A stretch of 64,000 nucleotides of DNA, taken from contig CAJURQ010000015.1 of the NCBI GenBank assembly GCA_910588955.1, positions 10,118 through 74,117 of the forward strand, given 5' to 3'. This document shows, in pieces, positions 24,275 through 33,846 of the stretch. This DNA is from an uncultured Lachnospiraceae bacterium. Its GTDB lineage: Bacteria; Bacillota; Clostridia; Lachnospirales; Lachnospiraceae. Every line of letters begins with the position of its first letter. Position 1 is the stretch's first letter. The notes below the pieces were generated by a model, which did no database searches, was not told the DNA's origin, and saw only the letters and a list, made by a program, of their open reading frames with translations. A program made the translations under genes and the position numbers.

Positions 24275-26254
24275 TTAGAAAATAAACACCGCAGCCGTAT
24301 AAGGCGGCAGATCAAAAGAAATACTGTAGTCCTTAAAGTTGCAGGGCTCCTTCTCCGCCATGATCTCCGCGGGAATCACGTTCCCGTTTCCGCCGAACCG
24401 CTTGTCGTCGCTGTTTAAGAGCAGCTTATACTTTTTCTTCTTCGGCACACCCAGCTTATAATTCTCCCATCTCATAGGAGTCATGTTAATGACAAACATG
24501 ATATTGTTCTTGCCGGTTTTGTCCTTGCGATAGAAGCTGTATGTACTGCGATCCGCATCGTCGGCGTTCAGCCACTCGAAGCCAGCCCAGTCATTGTCGA
24601 TCGTGTACATTGCCGGGTACTTATTGTAAAGGGCGAGCAGCTCCTTCACATACTCGTGCATACCCTTGTTCTGTTCTTCGCCGAGCAGATTCCAGTCAAG
24701 CTCCCTCGTCTCGCTCCACTCTCTCTCCTGCCCGAAATCCTGTCCCATAAAGAGCAGTTTCTTTCCGGAATGCCCCATCATGTAGGCGTAGCCCACGCGC
24801 AGGTTCGCGTATTTGTCTACAGGATAGCCGGGCATCTTGTTGACCATGGAACATTTCAGGTGTACCACCTCGTCATGTGAGAGCGGCAGGATATAGTTTT
24901 CGCTGTTATTATAGCTCATGGCAAAAGTCATGGCATAGTGGTTATTCTTGCGGAAATATGGATCAAGCTTCATATATTCGCAGAAGTCATGCATCCATCC
25001 CATGTTCCATTTGAAGCTGAAACCAAGACCGTCCTCCTCCACCTTGCCCGTCACTTTCGGCCACGCCGTGGACTCCTCCGCAATGGTGAGGAACCCGGGG
25101 TATGCGCCATGCACTACGGAATTTAAATGCTTAAAGAACTCGATCGCATCCAAGTTTTCGTTTCCGCCGTACTTATTCGGCACCCACTGACCTGCCTGTT
25201 TGCTGTAGTCCAGATAAAGCATGGACGCCACGGCGTCAATTCGGATACCGTCGATATGGTACTCCCTGATCCAGTAAAGAACATTCGCAATCAGGAAATT
25301 TCTGACTTCATTCTTCGCATAGTTAAAAATCTTCGTGCCCCAGTCGGGATGCTCACCAATCCTCGGATCGGGATGCTCAAAAATACACTGTCCGTCGAAA
25401 CGACCAAGTCCGTGCGCGTCAGTCGCAAAATGCGCCGGAACCCAATCCAGAATTACGCCGATTTTACTCTTATGAAGCTTGTTAATCAAGTACATAAAAT
25501 CGCACGGATCGCCGTGTCTGGAAGTAGGCGCGTAATATCCGGTCACCTGATAGCCCCATGAACCGTCAAAGGGATACTCCGCAATACCCATAAGCTCGAT
25601 ATGGGTATAGTGCATCTCCTTCAGATAATCTACAATCCTGTCCGCAAACTCGCGGTAATTGTAGAAGCCTTCCCCGGTGCCGTCGGGATGTTTCATCCAC
25701 GAACCGATGTGGCACTCATAGATCGCCATAGGCTCCTGATTATAGTCCTTGCTGTCCCTTGCCGCCATCCAAGCGCCGTCCGACCATTTAAACTTGCTGA
25801 TATCAAAAGTCTTGGACGCATTACCCGGACGCATCTCCGCATAATTTGCAAAGGGATCCGCCTTGTAAAGCTTTTCGCCCGCAGGTGTGCGGATCAGATA
25901 CTTATAAAGCTCGTTCTCACCCACGCCCGGAATAAAAAGCTTATAGATCCCGCCGGGACCCAGCTTCTCCATCGCATGTTTCTCTTCATCCCAGCCGTTA
26001 AAGGTTCCTATCACATGAACGCTTGCCGCATTGGGTGCCCAAACAGCGAAAAACATGCCCTTTTCGCCATTATCCACAGAAGGATGCGCTCCAAGCTTTT
26101 TGTAGATGTCATAATGTGTTCCCTGTGCGAACACATACTGATCCGCCTCGGAGATAAACACCTCCTCCGTCGTCTGCTTCTCCACTTTCTTTGGCGCCGC
26201 CTTTACCTGTTTTTTCTGTACTTCAGACGATTTAGCCGCTTTTTTTACTGCCAT
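24275..26254 (-). CDS. glgB: 1,4-alpha-glucan branching enzyme
   Basis: A 659-residue GH13 enzyme that moves short alpha-1,4 chains to alpha-1,6 positions in glycogen. After a Lys-rich N-terminal extension of about 35 residues there is a CBM48 domain (FAVWAPNAASVHVIGTFNGW), then the barrel with DWVPAHF near residue 267, the nucleophile Asp in GIRIDAVAS near 338, the acid/base Glu in IAEEST near 391, and SHDEVVH near 457. A C-terminal beta domain follows. No other glycogen gene is adjacent, so it is an isolated copy here. AGGGGGTTAGG precedes the ATG. The basic N-terminal tail is unusual. Confidence 0.93.
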   Translation of the reverse strand: MAVKKAAKSSEVQKKQVKAAPKKVEKQTTEEVFISEADQYVFAQGTHYDIYKKLGAHPSVDNGEKGMFFAVWAPNAASVHVIGTFNGWDEEKHAMEKLGPGGIYKLFIPGVGENELYKYLIRTPAGEKLYKADPFANYAEMRPGNASKTFDISKFKWSDGAWMAARDSKDYNQEPMAIYECHIGSWMKHPDGTGEGFYNYREFADRIVDYLKEMHYTHIELMGIAEYPFDGSWGYQVTGYYAPTSRHGDPCDFMYLINKLHKSKIGVILDWVPAHFATDAHGLGRFDGQCIFEHPDPRIGEHPDWGTKIFNYAKNEVRNFLIANVLYWIREYHIDGIRIDAVASMLYLDYSKQAGQWVPNKYGGNENLDAIEFFKHLNSVVHGAYPGFLTIAEESTAWPKVTGKVEEDGLGFSFKWNMGWMHDFCEYMKLDPYFRKNNHYAMTFAMSYNNSENYILPLSHDEVVHLKCSMVNKMPGYPVDKYANLRVGYAYMMGHSGKKLLFMGQDFGQEREWSETRELDWNLLGEEQNKGMHEYVKELLALYNKYPAMYTIDNDWAGFEWLNADDADRSTYSFYRKDKTGKNNIMFVINMTPMRWENYKLGVPKKKKYKLLLNSDDKRFGGNGNVIPAEIMAEKEPCNFKDYSISFDLPPYTAAVFIF

Positions 26255-26295
26255 AACCTAACCCCCTGTTTTTTATTGCACTGAGAGAATATATT

Positions 26296-28896
26296 TTAGT
26301 AATGCATGAAGTCCTTCTCCCGCAGTATAATCATGTCCTCTTCATCATACCTCTTTGCGAGCAAAATATCCATAAAATGTTTCGGAGTTTTTTTATTTGC
26401 ATACTCGATCGCTTCATCCACCAGATCCCTCACTTCGGCAAGGGTCACTTCATGGTCGCTTGTCTGCCTGTCCGCAATCCTCGTATGGAGCGCCAGAATG
26501 CCAAATTCATCAATGGAATACTCCATATCCTCCGCATACTGTTTCGCGTAAGCCACCAACGATTCGTTATCCAGCGGTTCAATGTCCACGCGCAGGTTGA
26601 AGCTGTTTGTCAGTGCGCTGTGTTTGGAGAGCAGATCGTTCACTTCCGTCTTGTTGCCTACAAGCAGCGCCAGAAGACCCATATTCTCCTTCTCGAGCAC
26701 TTTTATCATAGATGCCACGGTAGCCGATTTCAGCTTTGCCGCCTCCACAATTATCAGCGCGCCGTTGTCCATCTTGGAGAAGGTCGCCTCCACATCCTTC
26801 TTATTCAGGATATGCCCTTCGATCTTCGCCACTTTCCCGGAGAAATTGCTGTCATTATACTGCATCTCCCGAATCAGCGCTTTCGCCAGAGACATCGTCG
26901 TAGTTTCTTCCTCCCCGGTGATAATGATGTTCCCTGTACAGGACGCCAGACTCATATTGTCGAGCACATGAATCAGTTGTTTTCTGGATTTACGCTGATG
27001 CACAAACTTACCAAAAAGTTCCTGCTCTTCCGGGCTGAGATCCCGCTCTCTCGCAGTCTCCTCCTCGGCGTCCGCCTCCTCTGCCGGGGCGGATTCTTTC
27101 GCGGGCTTTTCCGCCGGCTCCTGCACCTCTGTCTCCGCAGCATCAGTATCGTCCGAAATGTCCGCATCTTCCGTTTCCGGAACCGCCTCCCGCTCTTCCT
27201 CCCGCACCAAAACAGGCTTCGCCTTCTCAGCCGGCACATCCGCATCCGGCATGTCATCCGGGAAAACTATCTTTTTCACATGGGGATTTTTGCTGGATTC
27301 TTTCATGATAGCCGCCATAAAGGCTTTTTCCAGCTCTTCCAGAAGTCCGTTCTTCGTCGCCTCGTCAAAACTGGCGAACAGACTGCCCGTCTGTGCCATA
27401 ATATGCTGGCGGACATCCTCCATCCGCTTTTCCTGATTATTCTTTTTCATCTGTTCCCACTCAGCCATAATATCGTCGATACTGAGCTGACCGGTAATCT
27501 GTTTCTCCACTTTCTCCGCGTCCGGCAGTACGAAGCTGATCTGTCCGTCGTACTCCTGCGCCAGATATTTATCATATTCCGTAGACTTGGAAGCTGCCAG
27601 CGCCTGCTCTCTGAGCGCCCTCGCCTGCAGCCTCTCCGCCTCTCTCGTCATCTCTTCTATGATTTTCTGTGCGTCGAACGCCACTGTGTCGTCCCGCACA
27701 ATATCCTCTGCTGCCGCCTGCAATTCTTCCTCATTTAAGGTGTTTACATTGGGCAGCTTCTCCGTCTCCTCCAGAAGCGGCGCAATGATCGTGTCCGTGA
27801 TAGACGGCTCTGGCTTGTGCTCTTTTGACCTCTCAAAAGGTATCGGCTGTTTTACTGCCGGGGGCTCCGGCTCTGCCATCTCCTCAAAAGATTCCTCCTC
27901 TTCCTCCTCAAAATCTTCCTCTGAAACAGCTTGTTCTATATCACTTGAGAAATCTCCTGTCTCCTCAAATGCCGCAAAATCTCCCGGCACATCTTCATCT
28001 TCCATGTCTTCCGATTCCTGCATATCGGCGGGAGCATCCTCCAAAACCTCTTTCATACTCTCCGCCAGCGCCATCTGCAGATTTATGGTATTATACTGTC
28101 CCACATCCACCGGCTTGACCTCGGGCAGTTCTGTGGTGGGCGCTGCCAGCACGTCTCCCTCTTCCCCGTAATCCCCGTTCTCTCCGTGGCTGATGGCTTC
28201 CGCAACCTGCGTGTCTCCCGAAATCTCGTCAGGCTGTTCCTCCACTTCCGGCTCCTCGTCCACAGGTTCTCCGGCACTTCTTCCCTGTATGTAAGCGTCA
28301 TACTTTTCCTGCTGCTCCGGGCTGAGCGGCTGATGCAGCGACTTCAATTCAAGCGCCTTGATCACATACCTTCCCTCACCGAACCAGAGGAACATCTCGT
28401 CGCATTCCTCCACGCATTTCGTAGTCAGACCGATGCGGTGATAGAGATAAGCCAGCTCGTACACCCACTTCTCTCTCGGCTCACGCTTCTTAAACTCCTC
28501 CAAAATCGCGATCCGCTCCTCGATGCTGACGTCCAGCGCCTCGTAGAGTCTGTACTGCAAAACATAGCGCCCCGTATCTCTCGGCGCGATCTGCACAAAT
28601 TCCTTATAGTATTCGCTTGCCTGATCATACTCGCCCATCTTGATGCAAAGCTCGCACAGGGAATAGATAATCAGTCTGCCGGTAGGGTGCTTTTCATAGG
28701 CAAGGAGAAGGATATCCTTGCTCTCCTGATACCGCCTGTTGATCTTATACAGATCGCTGATCGTACAGAGCATCATCACACTTCTGACCCTGCGCCAGTC
28801 AATCTTGTCCGCGATCTCCGCCGCCTCCGCGTACTCTCCCTCTGCTATCAGCGCTTTAATCTCATCCGCGCTTGCTTTGTATTCAAATTTATCCAA
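26296..28896 (-). CDS. TPR protein with a C-terminal AAA-like domain that lacks the Walker A lysine
   Basis: The best start is the TTG at 28896 (GAGGTGA six bases upstream), giving a protein of 866 residues that begins M(L)DKFEYKASADEIKALIAE. Residues 1-220 are TPR-like helices (AYEKHPTGRLIIYSLCELCI). Residues about 230-630 are an acidic, probably disordered linker rich in Glu, Ala and Pro. The last 220 residues resemble a SpoVK/CbbX-type AAA module, but the P-loop reads ITGEEETTTMSLAKAL with no Lys. ATP hydrolysis is therefore doubtful. It lies between glgB and rsmA. A scaffold role is plausible; the function is unknown. Confidence 0.7.
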   Translation of the reverse strand: MDKFEYKASADEIKALIAEGEYAEAAEIADKIDWRRVRSVMMLCTISDLYKINRRYQESKDILLLAYEKHPTGRLIIYSLCELCIKMGEYDQASEYYKEFVQIAPRDTGRYVLQYRLYEALDVSIEERIAILEEFKKREPREKWVYELAYLYHRIGLTTKCVEECDEMFLWFGEGRYVIKALELKSLHQPLSPEQQEKYDAYIQGRSAGEPVDEEPEVEEQPDEISGDTQVAEAISHGENGDYGEEGDVLAAPTTELPEVKPVDVGQYNTINLQMALAESMKEVLEDAPADMQESEDMEDEDVPGDFAAFEETGDFSSDIEQAVSEEDFEEEEEESFEEMAEPEPPAVKQPIPFERSKEHKPEPSITDTIIAPLLEETEKLPNVNTLNEEELQAAAEDIVRDDTVAFDAQKIIEEMTREAERLQARALREQALAASKSTEYDKYLAQEYDGQISFVLPDAEKVEKQITGQLSIDDIMAEWEQMKKNNQEKRMEDVRQHIMAQTGSLFASFDEATKNGLLEELEKAFMAAIMKESSKNPHVKKIVFPDDMPDADVPAEKAKPVLVREEEREAVPETEDADISDDTDAAETEVQEPAEKPAKESAPAEEADAEEETARERDLSPEEQELFGKFVHQRKSRKQLIHVLDNMSLASCTGNIIITGEEETTTMSLAKALIREMQYNDSNFSGKVAKIEGHILNKKDVEATFSKMDNGALIIVEAAKLKSATVASMIKVLEKENMGLLALLVGNKTEVNDLLSKHSALTNSFNLRVDIEPLDNESLVAYAKQYAEDMEYSIDEFGILALHTRIADRQTSDHEVTLAEVRDLVDEAIEYANKKTPKHFMDILLAKRYDEEDMIILREKDFMHY

Positions 28897-29042
28897 GGTA
28901 CTCACCTCATCAACGTACTTTTCCTGTTTTCTCCATTTACACAGTGACCCTATTATCTGTTTCAGTTTACCATAGTCCCCTGTCAATGTAAACAAATTCC
29001 GTCGAAAAAAAGCACCTCTGCTCCCAATATATGGAACTATTT

Positions 29043-29073
29043 GTAAAAATATTACCTTATCTTGTATTTTTAC
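29043..29073 (-). terminator. weak AT-rich hairpin after rsmA
   Basis: GTAAAAATA and TATTTTTAC (29065-29073 with 29043-29051) form a nine-pair stem with a 13-base loop, thirteen bases after the rsmA stop. It has few GC pairs and no U tail on the minus strand, so a role in ending transcription is uncertain. Confidence 0.3.
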
Positions 29074-29085
29074 GGAAGATACCGC

Positions 29086-29952
29086 TCACCTCCGCATTTG
29101 CAGCAGGCGATCCGATAATTCCGCAAACCGTTCCAAAGTAAATGTTTCTCCGCGCACCATTGTGGAAAGTCCCATATCCGCCAGAACCATCTCAACCTGC
29201 CCTCTCGTCACGCCCAAGCCCCCCGCGTTGGCAAGCCCGTTCGCCAGTGTTTTGCGCCTCTGGTTAAAGGACGCCCGGATGACGGCGAACAAAAACGCCT
29301 CGTCAGCCGTCCCCACCGGCGGTTTCTCGTATCTCGTCAGCCGCACCACCGTGCTGTCCACGTTGGGACGGGGCAGAAAGCAGGATGCCGGCACCCTCGC
29401 CACCACTTCCGGCTTCGCGTAATACTGCACCGCAAGCGACAAAGCCCCGTAATCCTTGGAACCCGGACCCGTCTGCATCCGATCCGCCACCTCGCTCTGC
29501 ACCATAACCGTAATGCTTGCAAGGGGCATTCCGCTCTCAAACAGCGCCATAATAATCGGTGTCGTGATATAATAAGGCAGATTCGCCACCACCTTTAAGG
29601 GTCGTCCGCCGTTCTCCGCTGCCAGTGCGGCAAGATCCACCTTCAAAATATCCTCGCACAGCACCTTGACATTGTCATAAGGAGACAGCGTCTCCTCCAA
29701 GATCGGAATCAGCTCTCTGTCAATCTCCACCGCCACGACCCGGTCCGCTGCCTCCGCAAGATACTGCGTCATAGTGCCGATTCCCGGTCCGATTTCCAAC
29801 ACACAGTCCTCCTTCGTGATCTGTGCCGCCTCCACGATCTTTGCAAGAATGTTGGCGTCGATCAGAAAATTCTGTCCGTATTTTTTCTGCATACGGAACT
29901 GATGCTTCTTGAGTATTTCAGATGTATTCGTGTAATTTCCTAAGTCAGCCAT
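29086..29952 (-). CDS. rsmA: 16S rRNA (A1518/A1519) dimethyltransferase
   Basis: A 288-residue KsgA/RsmA enzyme. It dimethylates two adjacent adenines in helix 45 of 16S rRNA, late in small-subunit assembly. Visible motifs are the SAM-binding LEIGPGIGTMT near residue 47, VEIDREL, and the catalytic NLPYYITTP near residue 125; RASFNQRRKTLAN near the C-terminus is also typical. The ATG at 29952 has GAGGG eight bases upstream and gives normal length. It follows tatD by ten bases; the rnmV (RNase M5) gene that often separates the two in Firmicutes is absent. Confidence 0.94.
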   Translation of the reverse strand: MADLGNYTNTSEILKKHQFRMQKKYGQNFLIDANILAKIVEAAQITKEDCVLEIGPGIGTMTQYLAEAADRVVAVEIDRELIPILEETLSPYDNVKVLCEDILKVDLAALAAENGGRPLKVVANLPYYITTPIIMALFESGMPLASITVMVQSEVADRMQTGPGSKDYGALSLAVQYYAKPEVVARVPASCFLPRPNVDSTVVRLTRYEKPPVGTADEAFLFAVIRASFNQRRKTLANGLANAGGLGVTRGQVEMVLADMGLSTMVRGETFTLERFAELSDRLLQMRR

Positions 29953-29962
29953 ATAAATGCCC

Positions 29963-30727
29963 TCATAACCCGAACAACCTTTTCGCGTTCCTCTCCGTGG
30001 TTTCCACCACTTCCTCATATGAAATCCCCTTTAGCTTTGCGATCTCCTCCGCCACATAGGGAAGGTTCAGCGAAGAGTTGCGTTCCCCCCGATGAGGATC
30101 CGGTGAAAGGTACGGGCTGTCCGTCTCCAGAAGAATCTTATCCAGCGGAATGTACTGCACCGCCTCCTTCAGTTTCTTCGCATTCTTAAAGGTAATGACG
30201 CCGCCGATGCCAAAATAGATATCCATGTTCAGATATTCCCGCGCCATCTCCTTCGCATAGGAAAAGCAGTGCACCACGCCGCCAATCTCCCCCGCCCGAT
30301 GCGCCTGCATGATATCCAATGTGTCCTTCGCCGCCTCTCTGGAATGGATAATCACGGGAAGTTTTACCTCCCTTGCCAGCACAAGCTGTCTGGCAAACCA
30401 CTCCTTCTGCAAAGCCGCCGCAGGCTCGGGATAGTGGTAATCCAGCCCCGTTTCACCCACTGCCACGACCTTTTCATGACCACACAGCGTGCGCAGCCGC
30501 TCCATGCCTTCCTCCGAAAGCTCCTCTACCTCGCTCGGATGCACGCCCACCGCCCCATATATAAAAGGATACTGCTCCGCCAGCCTCACGCTCGCCTCAC
30601 TTCCGGCAAGGCTGGCGCCTATATTAATCACCGTACCGATGCCGTGTGCCGCCAGTGAAGAAAGCAGTTCTTCCCTGTCTGCGTCAAAATCTTCATCATC
30701 ATAATGTGCATGACTCTCAAAAATCAT
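29963..30727 (-). CDS. tatD: TatD-family metal-dependent hydrolase/DNase
   Basis: A 254-residue TIM-barrel hydrolase with all metal ligands of the family: HAHYDD at residues 6-11, GETGLDYHY near 92, IIHSREA near 127, HCFSY near 153 and ETDSPY near 203. TatD proteins act as 3'-5' exonucleases or deoxyribonucleases. It is the first gene of a short operon with rsmA. Length and motifs are standard. Confidence 0.92.
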   Translation of the reverse strand: MIFESHAHYDDEDFDADREELLSSLAAHGIGTVINIGASLAGSEASVRLAEQYPFIYGAVGVHPSEVEELSEEGMERLRTLCGHEKVVAVGETGLDYHYPEPAAALQKEWFARQLVLAREVKLPVIIHSREAAKDTLDIMQAHRAGEIGGVVHCFSYAKEMAREYLNMDIYFGIGGVITFKNAKKLKEAVQYIPLDKILLETDSPYLSPDPHRGERNSSLNLPYVAEEIAKLKGISYEEVVETTERNAKRLFGL

Positions 30728-30880
30728 ATCACCTACCCCTTTCCCATTGCCGCTTACACCGCACTAATAAACCGTGTTCTTTCCATCCTATATAAACTGT
30801 GAATAATGTATCATCTTAGCCCGCCAAATGCAAATACTAAAAAAAATTGAAATATTCTTAAAAATTCTTTAAAAAAACAC

Positions 30881-30909
30881 TTGCATTACGAAAAACATTA
30901 TACTATAAT
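30881..30909 (+). promoter_or_regulatory. promoter of tRNA-Lys
   Basis: TTGCAT (30881-30886) and TATAAT (30904-30909) with a 17-base spacer lie about 50 bases before the mature tRNA, in an AT-rich gene-free stretch. Confidence 0.75.
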
Positions 30910-30965
30910 AACTCTTGCGTTGATTGAGTGCAGGCATTCAATCCGTTTAAGACAAAAGAGGACAT

Positions 30966-31038
30966 GCACCGCTAGCTCAGTTGGTAGAGCACCTGACTCT
31001 TAATCAGGGTGTCCAGGGTTCGAGCCCCTGGCGGTGCA
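30966..31038 (+). tRNA. tRNA-Lys (anticodon CTT)
   Basis: A complete 73-base cloverleaf: acceptor arms GCACCGC and GCGGTGC pair perfectly, the D arm carries AGCTCAGTTGGTAGAGC, the anticodon loop is CTCTTAA with anticodon CTT at 34-36, and the T arm holds GGTTCGAGCCCC. The CCA end is not encoded. It has its own promoter and terminator and reads the Lys codon AAG. Confidence 0.97.
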
Positions 31039-31043
31039 CTTTG

Positions 31044-31091
31044 AAGAACTGTTTTTGGAGACGCAAGTGCTCTGGGGACGGTTCTTTTTTT
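31044..31091 (+). terminator. terminator of tRNA-Lys
   Basis: AAGAAC and GTTCTT close a hairpin with an inner wobble-rich stem, followed by a run of seven T residues. It also overlaps the final bases of the convergent permease gene. Confidence 0.75.
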
Positions 31092-31938
31092 AAAACCCCA
31101 CTCCCAACAACTCTATCACCGCGCCGCCAATCACGCCGAGCGCATACAGCAGCCCGAAAATCCGCAGACTTTCCTTCCTGTCCTCATTTACCCGGAGAAG
31201 CACCAGAAAACCCACGCCCGATCCCGACAGCAGACCCGCCATCAGTGCGCCCGCACTCAGCACGCCACCCAGATAAAGCTGGGTCAGTATGACGGAGGAG
31301 GCACAGTTCGGAATCATGCCCACAAGAGCCGACACAAACAGGCTCAGTGCGGGTTTGTTCATCACGACTGCCGCCAGCGCATCCTCACCAATCAGCGCAA
31401 TCGCAAAGTTCAGAATCAGAGAAACTACTATTATATATAAGAAAATTTTCCACGTATGGCTGAAAGCCGACCGCCAAATACCGTTTTCGCAGTGGCAGTG
31501 CTGCCGCTCGCACAGATGCTCGATCTGTGGCTCCGCCTTCTTCCGAAACAGCGCGTCCACAAGGAAACCCGCCACCACTGCAAAGAACACTTTCATTATA
31601 AGAATCTTTGCAATCATGGCAATCCCTACGTTTTCGGATATCATAATGGGCAGCATCTCGTCGGAAGTGGACAAAAACACCGCGATCAGCGTTCCCATCG
31701 TAATAATTCTTCCCGCGTAAAGGTTTGCCGCCGCCGCGGAAAAACCGCACTGAGGAAAAATGCCCAGCACGCCGCCGATCGCCGGTCCCGCCTTCCCCGA
31801 TTTTGTAACAACCGCCTGCATCCTGCCGCCCGCCCAATGCTCCAGACATTCCATAACAAGATACGCCAGAAAAAGAAACGGCAAAATCCTAAGGCTGTCT
31901 ATATACGTATCATGTATCACATCCAAAATAATGTCCAT
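31090..31938 (-). CDS. ArsP_2-like permease (putative heavy-metal/arsenic exporter)
   Basis: A 282-residue protein with about eight to ten membrane helices. It has the paired repeats of the family: GVLGIFPQCGFSAAAANLYAG near residue 55 and ALVGMIPNCASSVILTQLYL near residue 210, each with a Pro-x-Cys in the membrane. A cytoplasmic loop near residue 145 contains CERQHCHC, a cluster likely to bind metal. The ATG at 31938 has GGGAGG five bases before it. Transport of arsenic, manganese or another metal cannot be told apart from sequence alone. Confidence 0.8.
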   Translation of the reverse strand: MDIILDVIHDTYIDSLRILPFLFLAYLVMECLEHWAGGRMQAVVTKSGKAGPAIGGVLGIFPQCGFSAAAANLYAGRIITMGTLIAVFLSTSDEMLPIMISENVGIAMIAKILIMKVFFAVVAGFLVDALFRKKAEPQIEHLCERQHCHCENGIWRSAFSHTWKIFLYIIVVSLILNFAIALIGEDALAAVVMNKPALSLFVSALVGMIPNCASSVILTQLYLGGVLSAGALMAGLLSGSGVGFLVLLRVNEDRKESLRIFGLLYALGVIGGAVIELLGVGF

Positions 31939-32090
31939 ACTTTCCTCCCTGCTGTTTATGCCCCGTCCTCGGGACACAGCGAAAGTTACCGAATCTATGA
32001 TACCATTCTTTCAAAAAAAAGCAAGCGGTGGTAATTTTGCACAAAAAACACAAATTCTTCTCTTTTCAACAATATTCTGGGAAATAATGA

Positions 32091-32119
32091 TTGATTCTTT
32101 GGAGAAAATGTACTAGTAT
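32091..32119 (+). promoter_or_regulatory. promoter of the ComFB-like gene
   Basis: TTGATT (32091-32096) and TAGTAT (32114-32119) with a 17-base spacer lie about 38 bases before the start codon. Confidence 0.55.
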
Positions 32120-32156
32120 AGAATTGTCTAGCTTTTATGAGGGAGGTTCGTTCGGA

Positions 32157-32426
32157 ATGGATGGCTTAAAAAATATCATGGAGGATGCCGTGGAGTATCA
32201 GCTGAATAAACTGCTGCCCACGATGCCTGAGGTTTGTTCCTGCGATAATTGCAAATTGGACATGATGTCTTATGCATTGAATCGACTTTCACCCCAGTAT
32301 GTCCGCACGGATACGGGTGCGCTTTTTCAGAAGCTGAACAATTACCAGCCGCAGGCAGAGGTGGAGATTCTCGCCACGGTTATGTCCGCGATCAACAAGA
32401 TCGGCTCGCACCCTCAGCATGATTAA
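32157..32426 (+). CDS. ComFB-family protein
   Basis: An 89-residue protein starting MDGLKNIMEDAVEYQLNKLL and containing CSCDNCKLDMMSYALNRLSP, the Cys-rich centre typical of the late competence ComFB family. In other bacteria ComFB-like proteins have been described as small regulators that can bind cyclic dinucleotides; that is family knowledge, not visible here. GGGAGG lies nine bases before the ATG. It is a single gene between its own promoter and a strong terminator. Confidence 0.82.
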   Translation: MDGLKNIMEDAVEYQLNKLLPTMPEVCSCDNCKLDMMSYALNRLSPQYVRTDTGALFQKLNNYQPQAEVEILATVMSAINKIGSHPQHD

Positions 32427-32447
32427 ATAAACGCAGTTAACCATCAA

Positions 32448-32482
32448 CCCCCGCGTGCACAGGCACCCGGGGGTATTTTTTT
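32448..32482 (+). terminator. intrinsic terminator of the ComFB-like gene
   Basis: CCCCCG and CGGGGG (32448-32453 with 32468-32473) with an inner GTGC/GCAC stem are followed by TATTTTTTT. The stop codon is 22 bases upstream. Confidence 0.9.
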
Positions 32483-32507
32483 GTCTTAACCTTTACATAT
32501 TTTCTCT

Positions 32508-33722
32508 CTAATTCTCTATGATCTCAACCTCAGTCTTCTCTCCCTCCTCCTTCTCGTGCCGCTCGGCGATCGCCTTTGCTGAAGTTTTCAGGCTCTCCTC
32601 ACAGGCAGCCTTTGTGGTGACAAGATAGTCGCTCACCACGCCGTCCCATCTGCAGCTGACAAGATCCGCTGTGCCGTCCTCCCTGACAAATAGGACATCC
32701 GCCAATCTGCTGACGCTCCCGTTTACAGTCTTGACCAGATAATAAGTCTTCACTTCCCGATAGCTCTCCTGAATGTCCAATTTTTCTCTGAGGAATCGTT
32801 CCGCCACACCTTTCATCTCCTCCGCCTTTGCAGGCGCATCTGCGCTTGAAGGAGTTGCCGTCTCGCGCACCTCTCTATTTTTCCCGTCGCTGTACGACAT
32901 GGCGCGCAGCGTGCCGTCCAGCGCATCGATATGGAAATAGTAATAACTATAATTTCCATAATCGCTCCAATTCACGCAGTAAGTGTTGTCGTACATCGGT
33001 ATATTCTCATCCTCACCCTGATAATACTGATTGCGCTCCATGCCGCTTCCGTCAAGCTCAAAAATTTGTCGTAAATATCCCGTTGCAATCTCTACCGCCT
33101 GCTCCTCGATAATACCGCCCGCATCCGCCACTTCCTTAAGCCGCTGTCTCTCCGCCTCTTTCCGCTCGGCAATCTCCTCCGCGTGCTGCTCCTCCAGCGC
33201 GTAGTCTCGCTTTCTCTCAAAATCGATCTGCTGCAGGATCTCCTCGTCCGTCAATTCCCGATTCGCGGGCAGGTAGAAAACTCCTGTCGTCGTCAGGAAA
33301 CAAAACTCGTGCGCCGCAGCCTCCTCCTCGCTGTCCACCCGCACCAGCTCCTCCTCCGGGAAAAGCCCCTCCAAATACTGTGCGTAGAGTTTTCCCTTGC
33401 GCTCCTTCTCGCCTGCCGTATATGCTCTGGTGTAGCCGTCCGCATCGGCATCCTGGCTCTGAATCTCCTCCGCAAGCTCTGTCACTTTCTCCTTAGGCTG
33501 TTCTTCCATCCTCTCCCGCACCAGAGAACTGACAACCGCCCGCACAGGCACGCTCAAGATACCCACTGTCAGAACGCAGACCGCAGCAGCTGCCGCAGTC
33601 CGTAAAGCCCTTGTATACCCGTGCGTTTTTTTCTTCGACGTAAGCTCCAGAATCATCTGCTCCTGTTTCTCTTCGTCAAACTCTATTCCGTTTACTGCAT
33701 TTTTTAAATCCGTAATATTCAT
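32508..33722 (-). CDS. membrane-anchored anti-sigma-like protein
   Basis: A 404-residue protein with a cytoplasmic N-terminus of about 40 residues (EEKQEQMILELTSKKK), one membrane helix (about 40-65) and a large outer part. The outer part has a Glu/Lys-rich coiled segment (about 165-200) and a beta-rich region with YCVNWSDYGNYSYYYFHIDA. It follows an ECF sigma gene by 124 bases on the same strand, the usual place of an anti-sigma factor. The N-terminal helix could bind the sigma factor; the family is only partly like DUF4179 and is not fixed. Confidence 0.7.
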   Translation of the reverse strand: MNITDLKNAVNGIEFDEEKQEQMILELTSKKKTHGYTRALRTAAAAAVCVLTVGILSVPVRAVVSSLVRERMEEQPKEKVTELAEEIQSQDADADGYTRAYTAGEKERKGKLYAQYLEGLFPEEELVRVDSEEEAAAHEFCFLTTTGVFYLPANRELTDEEILQQIDFERKRDYALEEQHAEEIAERKEAERQRLKEVADAGGIIEEQAVEIATGYLRQIFELDGSGMERNQYYQGEDENIPMYDNTYCVNWSDYGNYSYYYFHIDALDGTLRAMSYSDGKNREVRETATPSSADAPAKAEEMKGVAERFLREKLDIQESYREVKTYYLVKTVNGSVSRLADVLFVREDGTADLVSCRWDGVVSDYLVTTKAACEESLKTSAKAIAERHEKEEGEKTEVEIIEN

Positions 33723-33846
33723 ACGCTGCCACCCTTTCCCTACGTTTCATCAAACTGTTTCCGCTGCCCTTTCCCTATTTTCGCGTCTTTTTTGCTTCTA
33801 TCTCCTATAGACCGCCGTTTCCTTACCACCCCGACGACCGCACGCC

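Noticed and set aside
26302..27738. Long plus-strand open frame opposite the TPR/AAA-like gene
   Set aside because: Same reason: shadow of an acidic coding region, composition biased to Arg, His, Leu and Phe, no start signal.
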